Below are positions 17,450-26,213 of a stretch of DNA of 64,000 nucleotides, one piece after another. The stretch lies in the NCBI RefSeq assembly GCF_030563405.1, contig NZ_CP130749.1:434001-498000 (forward strand), given 5' to 3'. The DNA comes from Vibrio sp. SNU_ST1 (GTDB taxonomy: Bacteria > Pseudomonadota > Gammaproteobacteria > Enterobacterales > Vibrionaceae). The first letter of the stretch is position 1, and each line of letters begins with the position of its first letter. Below the pieces are notes generated by a model. That model was not told the DNA's origin, searched no databases, and saw only the letters and a list, made by a program, of their open reading frames with translations. The position numbers and the translations under genes were made by a program.

Positions 17450-17551
17450 TTCTTTGAGTGAACCTGTTCTTTGGGTGAAGCAGTTCTTTGGCTGAAACAG
17501 TTCTTCGATTGAGCTGGTTCTTTGCTTGAAACGTTTCTTTTATTGAAACTC
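17450..17551. repeat. Six 17-bp tandem repeats in the sdaA leader
   Basis: Six consecutive units, each exactly 17 bp, start at 17450, 17467, 17484, 17501, 17518 and 17535. Examples are TTCTTTGGGTGAAGCAG, TTCTTTGGCTGAAACAG and TTCTTTGCTTGAAACGT, so the consensus is about TTCTTTGnnTGAAnCnG. They lie 68-169 bp before the sdaA start. There are no spacers between units. Confidence 0.85.
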
Positions 17552-17635
17552 GAGTTAAGCAAGCATAGAGCGATGAAATACAAGAGCGTGCTATGTTTGC
17601 TTTAAAGCGACACGTCTATTCTTGTATGATCCGAG

Positions 17636-17673
17636 ATGTTGTTCTCAATAGTGAGCATTATTGAGAACAACAT
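17636..17673. promoter_or_regulatory. Perfect 15-bp inverted repeat between sdaA and the YdcF-type gene
   Basis: ATGTTGTTCTCAATA (17636-17650) and its exact complement TATTGAGAACAACAT (17659-17673) flank an 8-base loop. It is 86 bp before the plus-strand gene and about 250 bp before sdaA, and has no T run. An operator or an RNA hairpin are both possible. Confidence 0.7.
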
Positions 17674-17758
17674 GTAAGAATTTCAAAATACTTTTGTTAA
17701 TAAGTATTGTATACATAATTCACTCCATCTCATCCCTAAAACGAGACTTGAACATAAA

Positions 17759-18637
17759 ATGAGCATTATTCACCTCCTTATTGTGCTAGGTAAGCGACTT
17801 AATGAGAATAAATTGACTAATGAAGGAATTAGTCGAGTTGATGCTTTAGTTGAGTATCTGGCGGGGCCTTTGGCTGAAGAGTCGAACCAGCAAACGGCTG
17901 TGGCGTTCTGTGGTGGGGTGACACAAGGGCAAACCCTTTCTGAAGCCGATGTGATGCTCGAGTATTTTCGAAAGCTTGAAAATCAACGTGAGCATCCGTT
18001 TCCCATAGGAGAGGTTTTACTTGAGCAGCATTCGACAAATACGGTTGAGAACATTCAAAACTTAGCGTCAGAAATGATTGAAAGTGGGCTGTTCACACGC
18101 GGGCAGAGTGTGAAGGTGACGTTCGTTTCTAATGACTACCACTTACAACGTATCTTCGAGATTCAATCGTTGATGGACGAGCAAGGTTTGCTTAAGGTTT
18201 TGGTCGAGAAGTGCTCTGCACTTGGGGTGGAACTACAAATAGATCGTCAGTTAGAGGCTCATGTCGCGGTGCCATACCCTCATCAAACAGAGCAAGGGCA
18301 ATTGTTTCTGTTAATGGATGCCCTGACGACCTACCGAGTCTATCTTGAAGGCGTAAGCGCAGGGGCGTTTCAACGAGATTTAGATATCGTTAGGGAAGAG
18401 CCACAAAGACTCTCCGTTGAAGCGTTGTTTAAAGCAAAAGAATTGGTAGGGCGTTCCTCTCATTTTGATATCGTAGAAAGCTTGCTTCCAGTGTTGGAGA
18501 CCTGCATCCAAAATACCCCAGTAGGAATCGACATAGAAAAAGTTAGGGAGTACCTAGCATTGCTCGATACTAACCTGACTTTATTGAATCGTTATTTAGA
18601 TCCTGAATCAGATCACACACATCGCTGGTGGAGATAG
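17759..18637 (+). CDS. YdcF-like protein (DUF218/ElyC-SanA-YdcF family)
   Basis: A 292-residue protein of the DUF218 family. The conserved blocks are visible: an opening LIVLGKRLNENKLTNEGISRVD, FCGGVTQGQ, the serine/threonine-glutamate motif EQHSTNTVENIQNL, and SNDYHLQRI. The roughly 90-residue C-terminal helical extension (LALLDTNLTLLNRYL at the end) is the E. coli YdcF type rather than the short SanA type. There is no membrane helix, so it is probably cytoplasmic. YdcF binds S-adenosylmethionine in E. coli, but its reaction is not known. It is divergent from sdaA. Confidence 0.75.
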   Translation: MSIIHLLIVLGKRLNENKLTNEGISRVDALVEYLAGPLAEESNQQTAVAFCGGVTQGQTLSEADVMLEYFRKLENQREHPFPIGEVLLEQHSTNTVENIQNLASEMIESGLFTRGQSVKVTFVSNDYHLQRIFEIQSLMDEQGLLKVLVEKCSALGVELQIDRQLEAHVAVPYPHQTEQGQLFLLMDALTTYRVYLEGVSAGAFQRDLDIVREEPQRLSVEALFKAKELVGRSSHFDIVESLLPVLETCIQNTPVGIDIEKVREYLALLDTNLTLLNRYLDPESDHTHRWWR

Positions 18638-18793
18638 CGAAAAACACCAATATTAGTAATACAGGTAGGTAGCCAAAAGGTGCTTTGTGTATATAGGTGA
18701 TGTGTGTATAAAGTTGATGCGTATAGTAAGGTAAACCGACCGCTCGATAGCGAACAGTTTACCTAATGTCATGTGATTTGATTGGGTGGCATT

Positions 18794-18839
18794 CGTGAAG
18801 GGTTAACGTCGTGTATAGGTGTGACGTTAACCCTTCACG
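18794..18839. terminator. Perfect 17-bp inverted repeat between convergent genes
   Basis: CGTGAAGGGTTAACGTC (18794-18810) is exactly complementary to 18823-18839 around a 12-base loop. It lies between the converging ends of the YdcF-type gene and the DUF333 lipoprotein gene. There is no T run on either side, so termination would not be of the classical U-tract type. Confidence 0.55.
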
Positions 18840-18849
18840 ATGTCGCAGC

Positions 18850-19104
18850 TTAGCTTTCTTCTTTTTGCTCATGGTTGTTGCGGTAGTATTCCCACTGCTC
18901 AATACGTTCACCGTCATCAAATACACAATAAGTAGTGCGTTGATTGTTTTCAGTTACGGTGTCTAATTCACCATCTTGTTGAACACAATAAACCGCTGCT
19001 GGGTTAGCCACTGAAACACGTTGGCCTTCGCTATATTCTGCATAGTCGTTTGCACAACCGCCCAACACAACGGCAAATACAGCCATCAAACCAATTTTCT
19101 TCAT
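18850..19104 (-). CDS. Small DUF333 lipoprotein
   Basis: An 84-residue lipoprotein. The signal peptide ends in the lipobox LGGC with the lipidated cysteine at about residue 17; alanine at +2 predicts sorting to the outer membrane. The mature part is a DUF333 domain, with the pattern ANPAAVYCVQQDG and YCVFDDGERIEQWEYYR as in E. coli YoaF. Two conserved cysteines could form a disulfide. Function is unknown in the family. The gene is monocistronic, facing the YdcF-type gene. Confidence 0.8.
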   Translation of the reverse strand: MKKIGLMAVFAVVLGGCANDYAEYSEGQRVSVANPAAVYCVQQDGELDTVTENNQRTTYCVFDDGERIEQWEYYRNNHEQKEES

Positions 19105-19474
19105 GTTTATCTCCTACGTGATAACTCTATAATCGAATGCGTTAAGTTCTACAGAACCAGATTAGAAGCTCTATGAAACTAGTATATTTTAGATTTCAGA
19201 AAAGGTTGTTTTAATTTGGTCAAGATATTGAAATAGGTTGATATTTCGCTATTTTCAACTGCTTTTTGAGTGTTTGGTCATGCTGGAATAGCTGGTGCTC
19301 TAACAGGAACGGTCTCTGTCAATAAAGTGCTACTTGATGGTTATTTCGACTAGATAGCAGTGGGCGAACAGCGATCAAAAGCAGAGGTTATGTGTTCTTT
19401 CAGTGGACGGAGAACGTCGAATCTATTGATGATTATGATATGATGCCGCCAAATTCAGTAGAGCAGTCAGTATC
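19105..19474. other. Intergenic stretch without a gene
   Basis: About 370 bp between divergent genes. I found no credible small protein, RNA gene or clear repeat, so it probably holds only the two promoters. Confidence 0.5.
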
Positions 19475-19993
19475 ATGAGACACCTAAAAACCACTATTCA
19501 CCCTGATATCGATCACCTAGACAATAAGACGGTATATAAGCGCAATGCTGCACGTGCGATTGTGTTAGATGGCGAAGACATTTTGATGCTTTATACAGAG
19601 CGTTATCACGACTACACCATTCCTGGTGGTGGTTTGGATGATGGTGAAGATGTGATCGCAGGTATGGTTCGTGAGCTTGAAGAAGAGACGGGTGCGAAGA
19701 ACATTCACAGTATTAAACCGTTCGGTATTTTTGAAGAGTTTCGTCCTTGGTATAAAGATGATGCAGATATAATGCACATGATTTCTTACTGTTACTCATG
19801 CAAGATTGATCGTGAGCTTGGCGAAACAGCTTACGAAGACTACGAAGTGAAAAACGGGATGAAACCGGTGTGGATGAATATCCAAAAAGCTATCGCTCAC
19901 AACGAAAAGACCATGGCCGAAAGCCCTAAAAAGGGCATGAGCATTGAGCGGGAAACCTTTTTGCTACACCTCATCGCAAAAGAAATGCTTTAG
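19475..19993 (+). CDS. Nudix hydrolase
   Basis: A 172-residue Nudix-family pyrophosphohydrolase. The complete Nudix box is present around residues 51-73 (GGLDDGED, then VRELEEETGA), with the catalytic REnEE glutamates intact. The substrate, normally a nucleoside diphosphate linked to another group, cannot be predicted from sequence. It is a single gene followed directly by a strong terminator. Confidence 0.88.
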   Translation: MRHLKTTIHPDIDHLDNKTVYKRNAARAIVLDGEDILMLYTERYHDYTIPGGGLDDGEDVIAGMVRELEEETGAKNIHSIKPFGIFEEFRPWYKDDADIMHMISYCYSCKIDRELGETAYEDYEVKNGMKPVWMNIQKAIAHNEKTMAESPKKGMSIERETFLLHLIAKEML

Positions 19994-20024
19994 CGTACCT
20001 TAATATTAATTTTGTTCAGCTATC

Positions 20025-20058
20025 AATTTGCCGCCACGTTGGCGGCAAATTTGTTTCT
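20025..20058 (+). terminator. Intrinsic terminator after the Nudix gene
   Basis: AATTTGCCGCCA (20025-20036) pairs perfectly with TGGCGGCAAATT (20040-20051) around a 3-base loop, followed by TGTTTCTT. Confidence 0.8.
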
Positions 20059-20214
20059 TACCGTTCTAAAATAGAGTAACCGTGACCAGTAGATAATGGT
20101 GATTCACTTAGTTTTTGATGTATCTTTATCTTAGCGATGACATATTGAGCTTGATTGCCTATTCAGTCGTTTAATCACCAAAATTCGGTGAGCCTGCCCT
20201 AAACAAAGAAGACT

Positions 20215-21978
20215 ATGAATAAAAGACAGTTTGTTGCCCACTATCTACGCATGAATCGTACCTCGTACTTATGGGCGATTGTGTTCATTTTTCTCGTTAA
20301 CTGGTTACAAGTAGAAATCCCTCGTTATATCCAATTGGCGATAGATTTGATTGATGACGCTTCTTCAACGGGTCATCAGCAACTTCAAAGCTATGTCTGG
20401 ATTGTGGTCGGGATGTCGGTTGCCATGGTTGTGGTGAGGATTCTGTCTCGTATCTATGCGCTTAATCCGGGACGAATTACAGAGGCCGCGCTCAAAAGCA
20501 CCCTTCTACAAAAGCTGAATCGCTTGCCGAACAGCTTCCATGAACGCTTTGCTTCTGGTCGCTTGATCTCAATCATCAACAATGACCTTGGTGGCATTCG
20601 ACTGCTGTTTGGTGTCGGCTTCTTGCAGTTCTTCAATGCGTTGCTTGCCTTGTCGCTGACACCTCTTTACATGTGGCGCATATCACCAGAACTGACACTG
20701 TATTCGATTATTCCTATTTCAATCGCTTTTGTGATTTTTCGAGTGGGCTTCCAGCGTATGAAAACGCTGCATTTAGAGCACATGAAACGTCTGCAAAACC
20801 TGTCTGCTCAGCTAATGAGTTACTTGTCCGGGATTGATTTGATTAAGAGCCAGCAGATGTCACCTTGGGTGAAAGCTGAAACCGAAAAGCTTAATCAGTT
20901 ATTACTTGAATGCCGCCTTAAAATTACACGTATTCAAGTCTTCTTTATGCCAGTACTCGATTACGCCAATGACTTGATGAAAATCATCATTCTAGGGCTT
21001 GGTGGCTACATGTTAATGAGACAAGAGCTAACCCTCGGTGAGATTACCGCCTTTCTGACTTACTCCGTTTTGTTGGCAATGCCATTGATGCAATTAGGCA
21101 GAATCGCGACCATTTATCAGCGTGGCATGGTCGGCATTCAAAGTGCACAAACCATTCTTAATGCCAAAGTTCCAGACCTTGATGAAGATAAGCTCACTGA
21201 GTTAGATGTTGAATCTCTGAAGGGAAAAACGTTTTCTATTCGCAACCTCAGCTTCAGCTATTCGGGTGAAGAGCGTCTGATTCTCGATGACATCAGCTTT
21301 GACATTCCAGCAGGTAAGAAAGTGGGTGTGCTAGGCGGAATCGGAGCGGGTAAAACGACATTAGTGAATTGCTTGAACCATCACTTGGATGTACCAGAAG
21401 ATTCAGTTTTTCTAGGCGAAAGAGATGTCACTAGTTTCTCACGCAGTGATTTGCGCCGTTACGTGAAAACCGTGACTCAAGACCCTTACCTGTTTTCTGC
21501 AACCGTCGAAGACAATATCCGCTTTGGTAGCTTAGATACTGATTTGGCAAAGAGTCAGGTTGATGAGGTGTTAGAACTGAGTCAGTTAGCCAATGACGTG
21601 ACACGTTTTGAGCATGGCGACCAAACCTTAGTTGGAGAGAAAGGGATCATGTTGTCGGGTGGTCAGAAACAGCGCTTGAGTATTGCGCGATCTTTATTGC
21701 AACCCACCGATTTGATCATCATGGATAACGTTCTATCAGCGGTTGACTATGAAACAGAACGTAAGATTTTAGAGGGCTTGTTTAAGCGCTTGGAAAATCA
21801 ATCGGTACTTGTGGTTTCACACCGTGTTAATGCCCTTGAATATATGGATGAAATTATCGTGTTGAACGAAGGTAAGGTGATTGCGAAGGGCGACCACGCA
21901 ACGTTATTGAAAACGTGCGATTACTATTACGATACATGGCAGTTACAGCAGAATGAAACGGAGGCAGCAGCATGTTAA
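20215..21978 (+). CDS. Heterodimeric ABC exporter, half-transporter 1 (MdlA-like)
   Basis: A 587-residue half-transporter: six membrane helices in the first 300 residues, then an ATPase domain with Walker A GGIGAGKTT, an intact signature LSGGQKQRLSIA, and switch histidine VSHRV. The Walker B segment reads LIIMDNVLSAVD, so the catalytic glutamate is replaced by asparagine. This marks the degenerate subunit of an asymmetric exporter. Length and order match E. coli MdlA. It overlaps the partner gene by 7 bp. It probably exports lipophilic drugs or lipids across the inner membrane; the substrate is unknown. Confidence 0.87.
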   Translation: MNKRQFVAHYLRMNRTSYLWAIVFIFLVNWLQVEIPRYIQLAIDLIDDASSTGHQQLQSYVWIVVGMSVAMVVVRILSRIYALNPGRITEAALKSTLLQKLNRLPNSFHERFASGRLISIINNDLGGIRLLFGVGFLQFFNALLALSLTPLYMWRISPELTLYSIIPISIAFVIFRVGFQRMKTLHLEHMKRLQNLSAQLMSYLSGIDLIKSQQMSPWVKAETEKLNQLLLECRLKITRIQVFFMPVLDYANDLMKIIILGLGGYMLMRQELTLGEITAFLTYSVLLAMPLMQLGRIATIYQRGMVGIQSAQTILNAKVPDLDEDKLTELDVESLKGKTFSIRNLSFSYSGEERLILDDISFDIPAGKKVGVLGGIGAGKTTLVNCLNHHLDVPEDSVFLGERDVTSFSRSDLRRYVKTVTQDPYLFSATVEDNIRFGSLDTDLAKSQVDEVLELSQLANDVTRFEHGDQTLVGEKGIMLSGGQKQRLSIARSLLQPTDLIIMDNVLSAVDYETERKILEGLFKRLENQSVLVVSHRVNALEYMDEIIVLNEGKVIAKGDHATLLKTCDYYYDTWQLQQNETEAAAC

Positions 21979-23750
21979 AAGGTGTTGATCTTAAGTACCT
22001 CAAGCACTTTTTTAAGTTTGCTAAGAAATACAAACGCTCTGCGATTCTGGGCATTGCTATGCTCCCGCTCTCTGTCATTACAAGCCTATTGTTTCCTTGG
22101 CTGATCATTCAAGTGATCGATGTTCATTTAAGTCATGGAGATATGGATGGACTGCTCGAATATGTCTTCTATCTAGTTGCTGTGCTAGTGGTTAGTTATG
22201 TGGTGGATACCACTTATTCGTATAACCTACGTAAAACGGGGCAGTACACGATAACCGACATGCGTTCAGTGTTGTTTGCTCGCGTACTTAAACTGCCGCG
22301 TAGTTATTTTGATAACACACCGATTGGCGTAACGCTTTCACGACTAACCAGCGACTTGGAAACCATCGGCGAGACGTTTGTTCAATCGGTTGTTGGTCTA
22401 GTGAAGGATAGTATTAACACCATTGCTCTGTTGGTAATGATGTTCTTCATTGATTGGCAATTAACGATGATTGTTTTGATTATAATGCCGCCAGTGATGT
22501 ATTTAACGGTGTATGTGAGAAACCGACTTCGTGAACTGTACAAGGTGACTCGTTCTTCGCTCGCTCGTGGTATTGGCTTTTTACAAGAAGTCTTATTTGG
22601 TATGAAAACCGTTCAGATGTACCGAGCGGAAGATCAAGTAGAACAGCGTTACCAAGGCTATACCGATGAGTTTTTAAGAGCGCAGAAGAAGATAAATAAA
22701 TACGATGCGATTTTGTTCTCGTTTATCTCTGGCATCACTTCTATCACCATCGCAATTATGATCTGGTATGGCTCTGAGCAAGTGATAGAAGGGGCACTCA
22801 CGTTGGGTGTGCTAATTGCGTTCATCAACACCTTAGAGAAAGTGTTTGTTCCGATCCGTGACTTTACTTCGCAGATTGCTTCGATTCAGAGTTCATTTGC
22901 AGCGTTTGACCATATTGAAGAGCTGTTTGTTGAGCCGACTGAAGAAGAAGGGCGCAACCTGCTGCCATCTAACAAGGTTGAAATACAGCTCGAACAGTTT
23001 GTGAGCCTGGAGTTTAAGAATGTGAGCTTCCGTTACAAAGACGACTCTCCATATGTTCTAAAGAATGTTTCGTTTGTATTGGAGAAAGGGCATCAAATCG
23101 CGCTTGTAGGTTCGACGGGGTCGGGTAAGTCGACGATTCTGCGTCTGATCTCTAAAACCTACCAAGACTATGAAGGCAGCATTTTGTTGAATGGAATAGA
23201 GCTGTCACAGATTTCAAGCGAAGACTCTGCTCATTTGTTCTCAATGATGATGCAAGATGTGCACTTGTTTGAAGAGACAATCCAATTCAATATCGCGCTG
23301 GGCAAAACGCATCTATCTAGAACTGAGGTTGAACAAGCAGCACGCTATGTGTACGCCGATAAGTTTATTGAACAATTGCCACAAAGCTATGACTTCCATT
23401 TAGAAAAGAACGGATCCAACCTATCTGTGGGGCAAACGCAGCTTATTTCGTTCGCTAGAGCGGTTGCTCAAAGTGGACAACTGATGATGCTTGATGAAGC
23501 AACTAGCTCGGTGGATTCAATCACCGAAGACCTGATTCAAAAAGCAATGCAGCGTCTGTTTAAGGAAAAAACCGTGATTGCGATTGCACACCGTTTGAGT
23601 ACAGTTCGTCACTCGGACACCATTCTGGTGCTGGAAAAGGGTGAAATTGTTGAGCAAGGTAATCATCGACAGCTGGTGGCTCACAATGGAATTTACGCAG
23701 GATTGTTGGAAGAGTCGGTGGTTGGAGGAATCGATTGTAGAAGTGAGTGA
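21972..23750 (+). CDS. Heterodimeric ABC exporter, half-transporter 2 (MdlB-like)
   Basis: A 592-residue half-transporter with six N-terminal helices and an ATPase domain: Walker A GSTGSGKST, an altered signature LSVGQTQLISFARA (normally LSGGQ), and an intact Walker B LMMLDEATSSVD with the catalytic glutamate, plus AHRLST. Together with the first subunit this gives one canonical site (this Walker A/B with the partner's signature) and one degenerate site. The ATG lies within the end of the first gene, indicating translational coupling. Size matches MdlB of E. coli (593). Confidence 0.87.
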   Translation: MLKGVDLKYLKHFFKFAKKYKRSAILGIAMLPLSVITSLLFPWLIIQVIDVHLSHGDMDGLLEYVFYLVAVLVVSYVVDTTYSYNLRKTGQYTITDMRSVLFARVLKLPRSYFDNTPIGVTLSRLTSDLETIGETFVQSVVGLVKDSINTIALLVMMFFIDWQLTMIVLIIMPPVMYLTVYVRNRLRELYKVTRSSLARGIGFLQEVLFGMKTVQMYRAEDQVEQRYQGYTDEFLRAQKKINKYDAILFSFISGITSITIAIMIWYGSEQVIEGALTLGVLIAFINTLEKVFVPIRDFTSQIASIQSSFAAFDHIEELFVEPTEEEGRNLLPSNKVEIQLEQFVSLEFKNVSFRYKDDSPYVLKNVSFVLEKGHQIALVGSTGSGKSTILRLISKTYQDYEGSILLNGIELSQISSEDSAHLFSMMMQDVHLFEETIQFNIALGKTHLSRTEVEQAARYVYADKFIEQLPQSYDFHLEKNGSNLSVGQTQLISFARAVAQSGQLMMLDEATSSVDSITEDLIQKAMQRLFKEKTVIAIAHRLSTVRHSDTILVLEKGEIVEQGNHRQLVAHNGIYAGLLEESVVGGIDCRSE

Positions 23751-23869
23751 CTATCGAGCTATAAATAACTATTAACTAATACGAATAAGCCAAACTTGTC
23801 GACTTCCTAGCTTGTATGACTATTACAAGATACAGTTAGCTTAAAGATGAAATATATAAGGAATGTATA

Positions 23870-24709
23870 ATGCTTCGAATCTTATTGATTGCAGTTATCT
23901 CGGTGTTCAGCACGGTTAGTCTTGCAAGCGAAGAAGTTGAGTACTCAGAATTGGACTACTTAGATCGACCGTTGATGGAACGCTATATCTTGGATGAATT
24001 GAAGCAGCTAAGAATGGACCAACAAGATCTTGAAAGACGTTTGACTATTCAGATGACCGACCGTGAGCTCGCTGTGGCGGACAAATCGCTGAATTACGCC
24101 AATGTGACCGTAACCTATTTCTTCTACATTATTGCGGGTGTCGCTTCACTTATCGCATTAGTTGGGTGGCAATCGCTTAAAGAACTCAAGCACACCACCA
24201 AAGAAATGGCTGACCAGCGATTGAATTCTATCGCTCAAGAGTACGAGAAGAAGTTTAACGTTCTTGAAAGGGATCTAAAGCGTAAGACTCGAATCATCTC
24301 AGAGAACAACCGAGAAATCGAAATCATCAATGAAATACACAACTTATGGTTGAGAGCGCAAAATGCTCAAACCGCCGAGCAAAAAATTGAAATTTATGAT
24401 GAGATCTTAAAAGTCCGCCCTGGTGATTTAGAGGCGCTCACTTATAAAGCTGATGCGGCGATGGACATGCAGGAATACCACTGGGCAATGAGTTTATGTA
24501 ATCGCGTATTGGAAGTGGATGATCAAAATGCCCATGCCTTGTACCAACGAGCTTGTTCGTATGCAAGGTTAGGAGCTGAAGGTCAGGCAATAGACGACTT
24601 AGAGCGCTCTATCGAAGCCAGTGGCTCAATGCGAGAGTTGCTAGCTGAAGAGCCTGATTTTGAGATGCTGAGAGGTTTAGATCGCTTTGAGACGCTTTGT
24701 GAAGAGTAA
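23870..24709 (+). CDS. Membrane-anchored TPR protein
   Basis: A 279-residue protein not assigned to a named family. Residues 1-19 form a signal peptide ending VSLAS. A membrane helix follows at about 82-102 (YFFYIIAGVASLIALVGWQSL), then a coiled coil (about 105-155, rich in E, K and R) and two to three TPR-like repeats (LEALTYKADAAMDMQEYHWA; NAHALYQRACSYARLGAEGQA). After cleavage, topology would put the TPR part in the cytoplasm. It is likely a scaffold for protein contacts. It lies 119 bp after the ABC exporter and has its own terminator. Confidence 0.65.
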   Translation: MLRILLIAVISVFSTVSLASEEVEYSELDYLDRPLMERYILDELKQLRMDQQDLERRLTIQMTDRELAVADKSLNYANVTVTYFFYIIAGVASLIALVGWQSLKELKHTTKEMADQRLNSIAQEYEKKFNVLERDLKRKTRIISENNREIEIINEIHNLWLRAQNAQTAEQKIEIYDEILKVRPGDLEALTYKADAAMDMQEYHWAMSLCNRVLEVDDQNAHALYQRACSYARLGAEGQAIDDLERSIEASGSMRELLAEEPDFEMLRGLDRFETLCEE

Positions 24710-24719
24710 TTATTTAATG

Positions 24720-24756
24720 GCATGGTGAGCTTCGTACGCTCACTATGCTTTTAATC
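24720..24756 (+). terminator. Intrinsic terminator after the TPR gene
   Basis: GCATGGTGAGC (24720-24730) pairs with GCTCACTATGC (24738-24748) with one G-T mismatch, followed by TTTTAATCGTTTTT. Confidence 0.75.
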
Positions 24757-24802
24757 GTTTTTACGGAACGGTTTCTTACACTTCGCTTATTTTATTGAAT
24801 GA

Positions 24803-24821
24803 ATTGTTATGTTATAACAAT
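24803..24821. promoter_or_regulatory. Probable Zur box
   Basis: The 19-bp dyad ATTGTTAT-GTT-ATAACAAT contains GTTATGTTATAAC, one mismatch from the gammaproteobacterial Zur core GTTATANTATAAC. It lies 36-54 bp before the endopeptidase start, where it would cover the promoter. Confidence 0.65.
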
Positions 24822-24856
24822 CGAAAAGTTCATTATAATAACCGTTAAGTATTTTT

Positions 24857-26113
24857 ATGAAGTTCCTCCGCACTGGCCTGATTATTACTGCTATCAGCGC
24901 ATTTTCACTTGCTTTATATCTTTCTATTTCGCCTAAACCACCAGAAGACATCGTTATCAAAATTACACCTTACCAAGGTGCTGTGTCGGCTGATGAGAAG
25001 CCATTGAGTTCAAACGTTGAGTCAAGTTCTCTGGTAAGAGTCCATTATTTTGTCAAAGTTGGGGATACACTCAGCAATGTATTCACCTCTTGGAAACTAC
25101 CTTACCGAACGGCTCAAAAGATACTTGAGGCCGATCTAGAATCACTGAAACTGGATACGATCAAACCCGGCGATCATCTAGAGCTGTTGTTGGATAGTGA
25201 CTCTAAGCAGCTAGTCGAATTGATTTACCATGAGAGCTTGGTTGAGCAGGCTGTCTACACAGAAAATGATGACGGTAGTTTTAGTTATCAGTTCATCGAG
25301 ACTCCTGGGGAATGGAAAGAAAAATTGTACGCAGGTGCGGTGCAGGGGAGTTTTTCCACGTCAGCTTACAAGGCCGGTTTAACCAGTGCTCAGATAGCCA
25401 ATATCACTCGAACGCTGAAAGATAAAATTAACTTCTCCAAAGATCTCAGAGCTGGCGACAGCTTTAATGTTTTGGTTAAAGAGCAATACACGGAAGATCA
25501 CTTAACGGGTAAGACTGAAGTGCAAGGGGTTTCTATCAAGCTACGAAATAGGGAAGTGGCGGCTTTTCTTGCTGCGGATGGGCGTTTCTATGACCGAGAG
25601 GGGAATAGCCTTGAGCAAGCTTTCAATCGATACCCAATAGACAAACAATTCCGAAGAATTACTTCATCATTCAACCCATTCCGAAAGCACCCTGTGACTG
25701 GACGTGTATCGCCGCATAATGGTACTGATTTCGCAACACCTGTGGGTTCACCCGTTTATTCAACGGGAGACGGTAGGGTTGTGGCACTTCGTGACCATCC
25801 ATACGCAGGGAGATACATAGTGATTGAACATAACAGTGTTTACAAAACTCGCTATCTGCATTTGAGTCGATTCTTGGTTAAGAAAGGGCAACAGGTTAAG
25901 CGAGGTCAGGAAATTGCGTTGTCGGGTGCAACTGGCCGTTTAACAGGGCCTCACTTACATTTTGAAGTGTTGGTACGTGGAAGGGCGGTCGACGCGATGA
26001 AGGCTGACCTGCCTTTGGCAAGCTCTATATTACCGAAAGACAAGGGGGCGTTTCTTGCTCGAATTGCCTCTTTTGATGACATCATCTCTGAGCAAGAAGG
26101 CAGAACGAGTTAA
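24857..26113 (+). CDS. shyB: M23 peptidoglycan DD-endopeptidase (ShyB/MepM-like)
   Basis: A 418-residue cell-wall endopeptidase. An N-terminal signal anchor (about residues 5-25) leads to a periplasmic OapA/LysM-like domain (HYFVKVGDTLSNVFTSWKLP, about 64-83). A C-terminal LytM/M23 domain has the zinc ligands in HNGTDFATP and HLHFEV. It cuts peptide crosslinks so new wall can be inserted. In V. cholerae the zinc-starvation paralogue ShyB is repressed by Zur. The Zur-like box directly before this gene favours ShyB over the constitutive ShyA, but the name is provisional. Confidence 0.75.
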   Translation: MKFLRTGLIITAISAFSLALYLSISPKPPEDIVIKITPYQGAVSADEKPLSSNVESSSLVRVHYFVKVGDTLSNVFTSWKLPYRTAQKILEADLESLKLDTIKPGDHLELLLDSDSKQLVELIYHESLVEQAVYTENDDGSFSYQFIETPGEWKEKLYAGAVQGSFSTSAYKAGLTSAQIANITRTLKDKINFSKDLRAGDSFNVLVKEQYTEDHLTGKTEVQGVSIKLRNREVAAFLAADGRFYDREGNSLEQAFNRYPIDKQFRRITSSFNPFRKHPVTGRVSPHNGTDFATPVGSPVYSTGDGRVVALRDHPYAGRYIVIEHNSVYKTRYLHLSRFLVKKGQQVKRGQEIALSGATGRLTGPHLHFEVLVRGRAVDAMKADLPLASSILPKDKGAFLARIASFDDIISEQEGRTS

Positions 26114-26138
26114 ATTAACTTCAGCCACGGCTTATCGC

Positions 26139-26180
26139 TATTCCAACCTTCTGGTGATGAAAAAACCGAAGGTTGGAATA
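26139..26180 (+). terminator. Terminator-like 13-bp inverted repeat
   Basis: TATTCCAACCTTC (26139-26151) is exactly complementary to GAAGGTTGGAATA (26168-26180). It lies between the converging ends of the endopeptidase and YbjQ genes. The loop is 16 bases and there is no clear T run. Confidence 0.6.
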
Positions 26181-26213
26181 AGCATTTATTGAATCACATA
26201 ATTTCAGATTCGA

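Noticed and set aside
17450..17551. A short CRISPR-like array
   Set aside because: The units are directly adjacent with no spacers and differ from one another; it is a tandem repeat.
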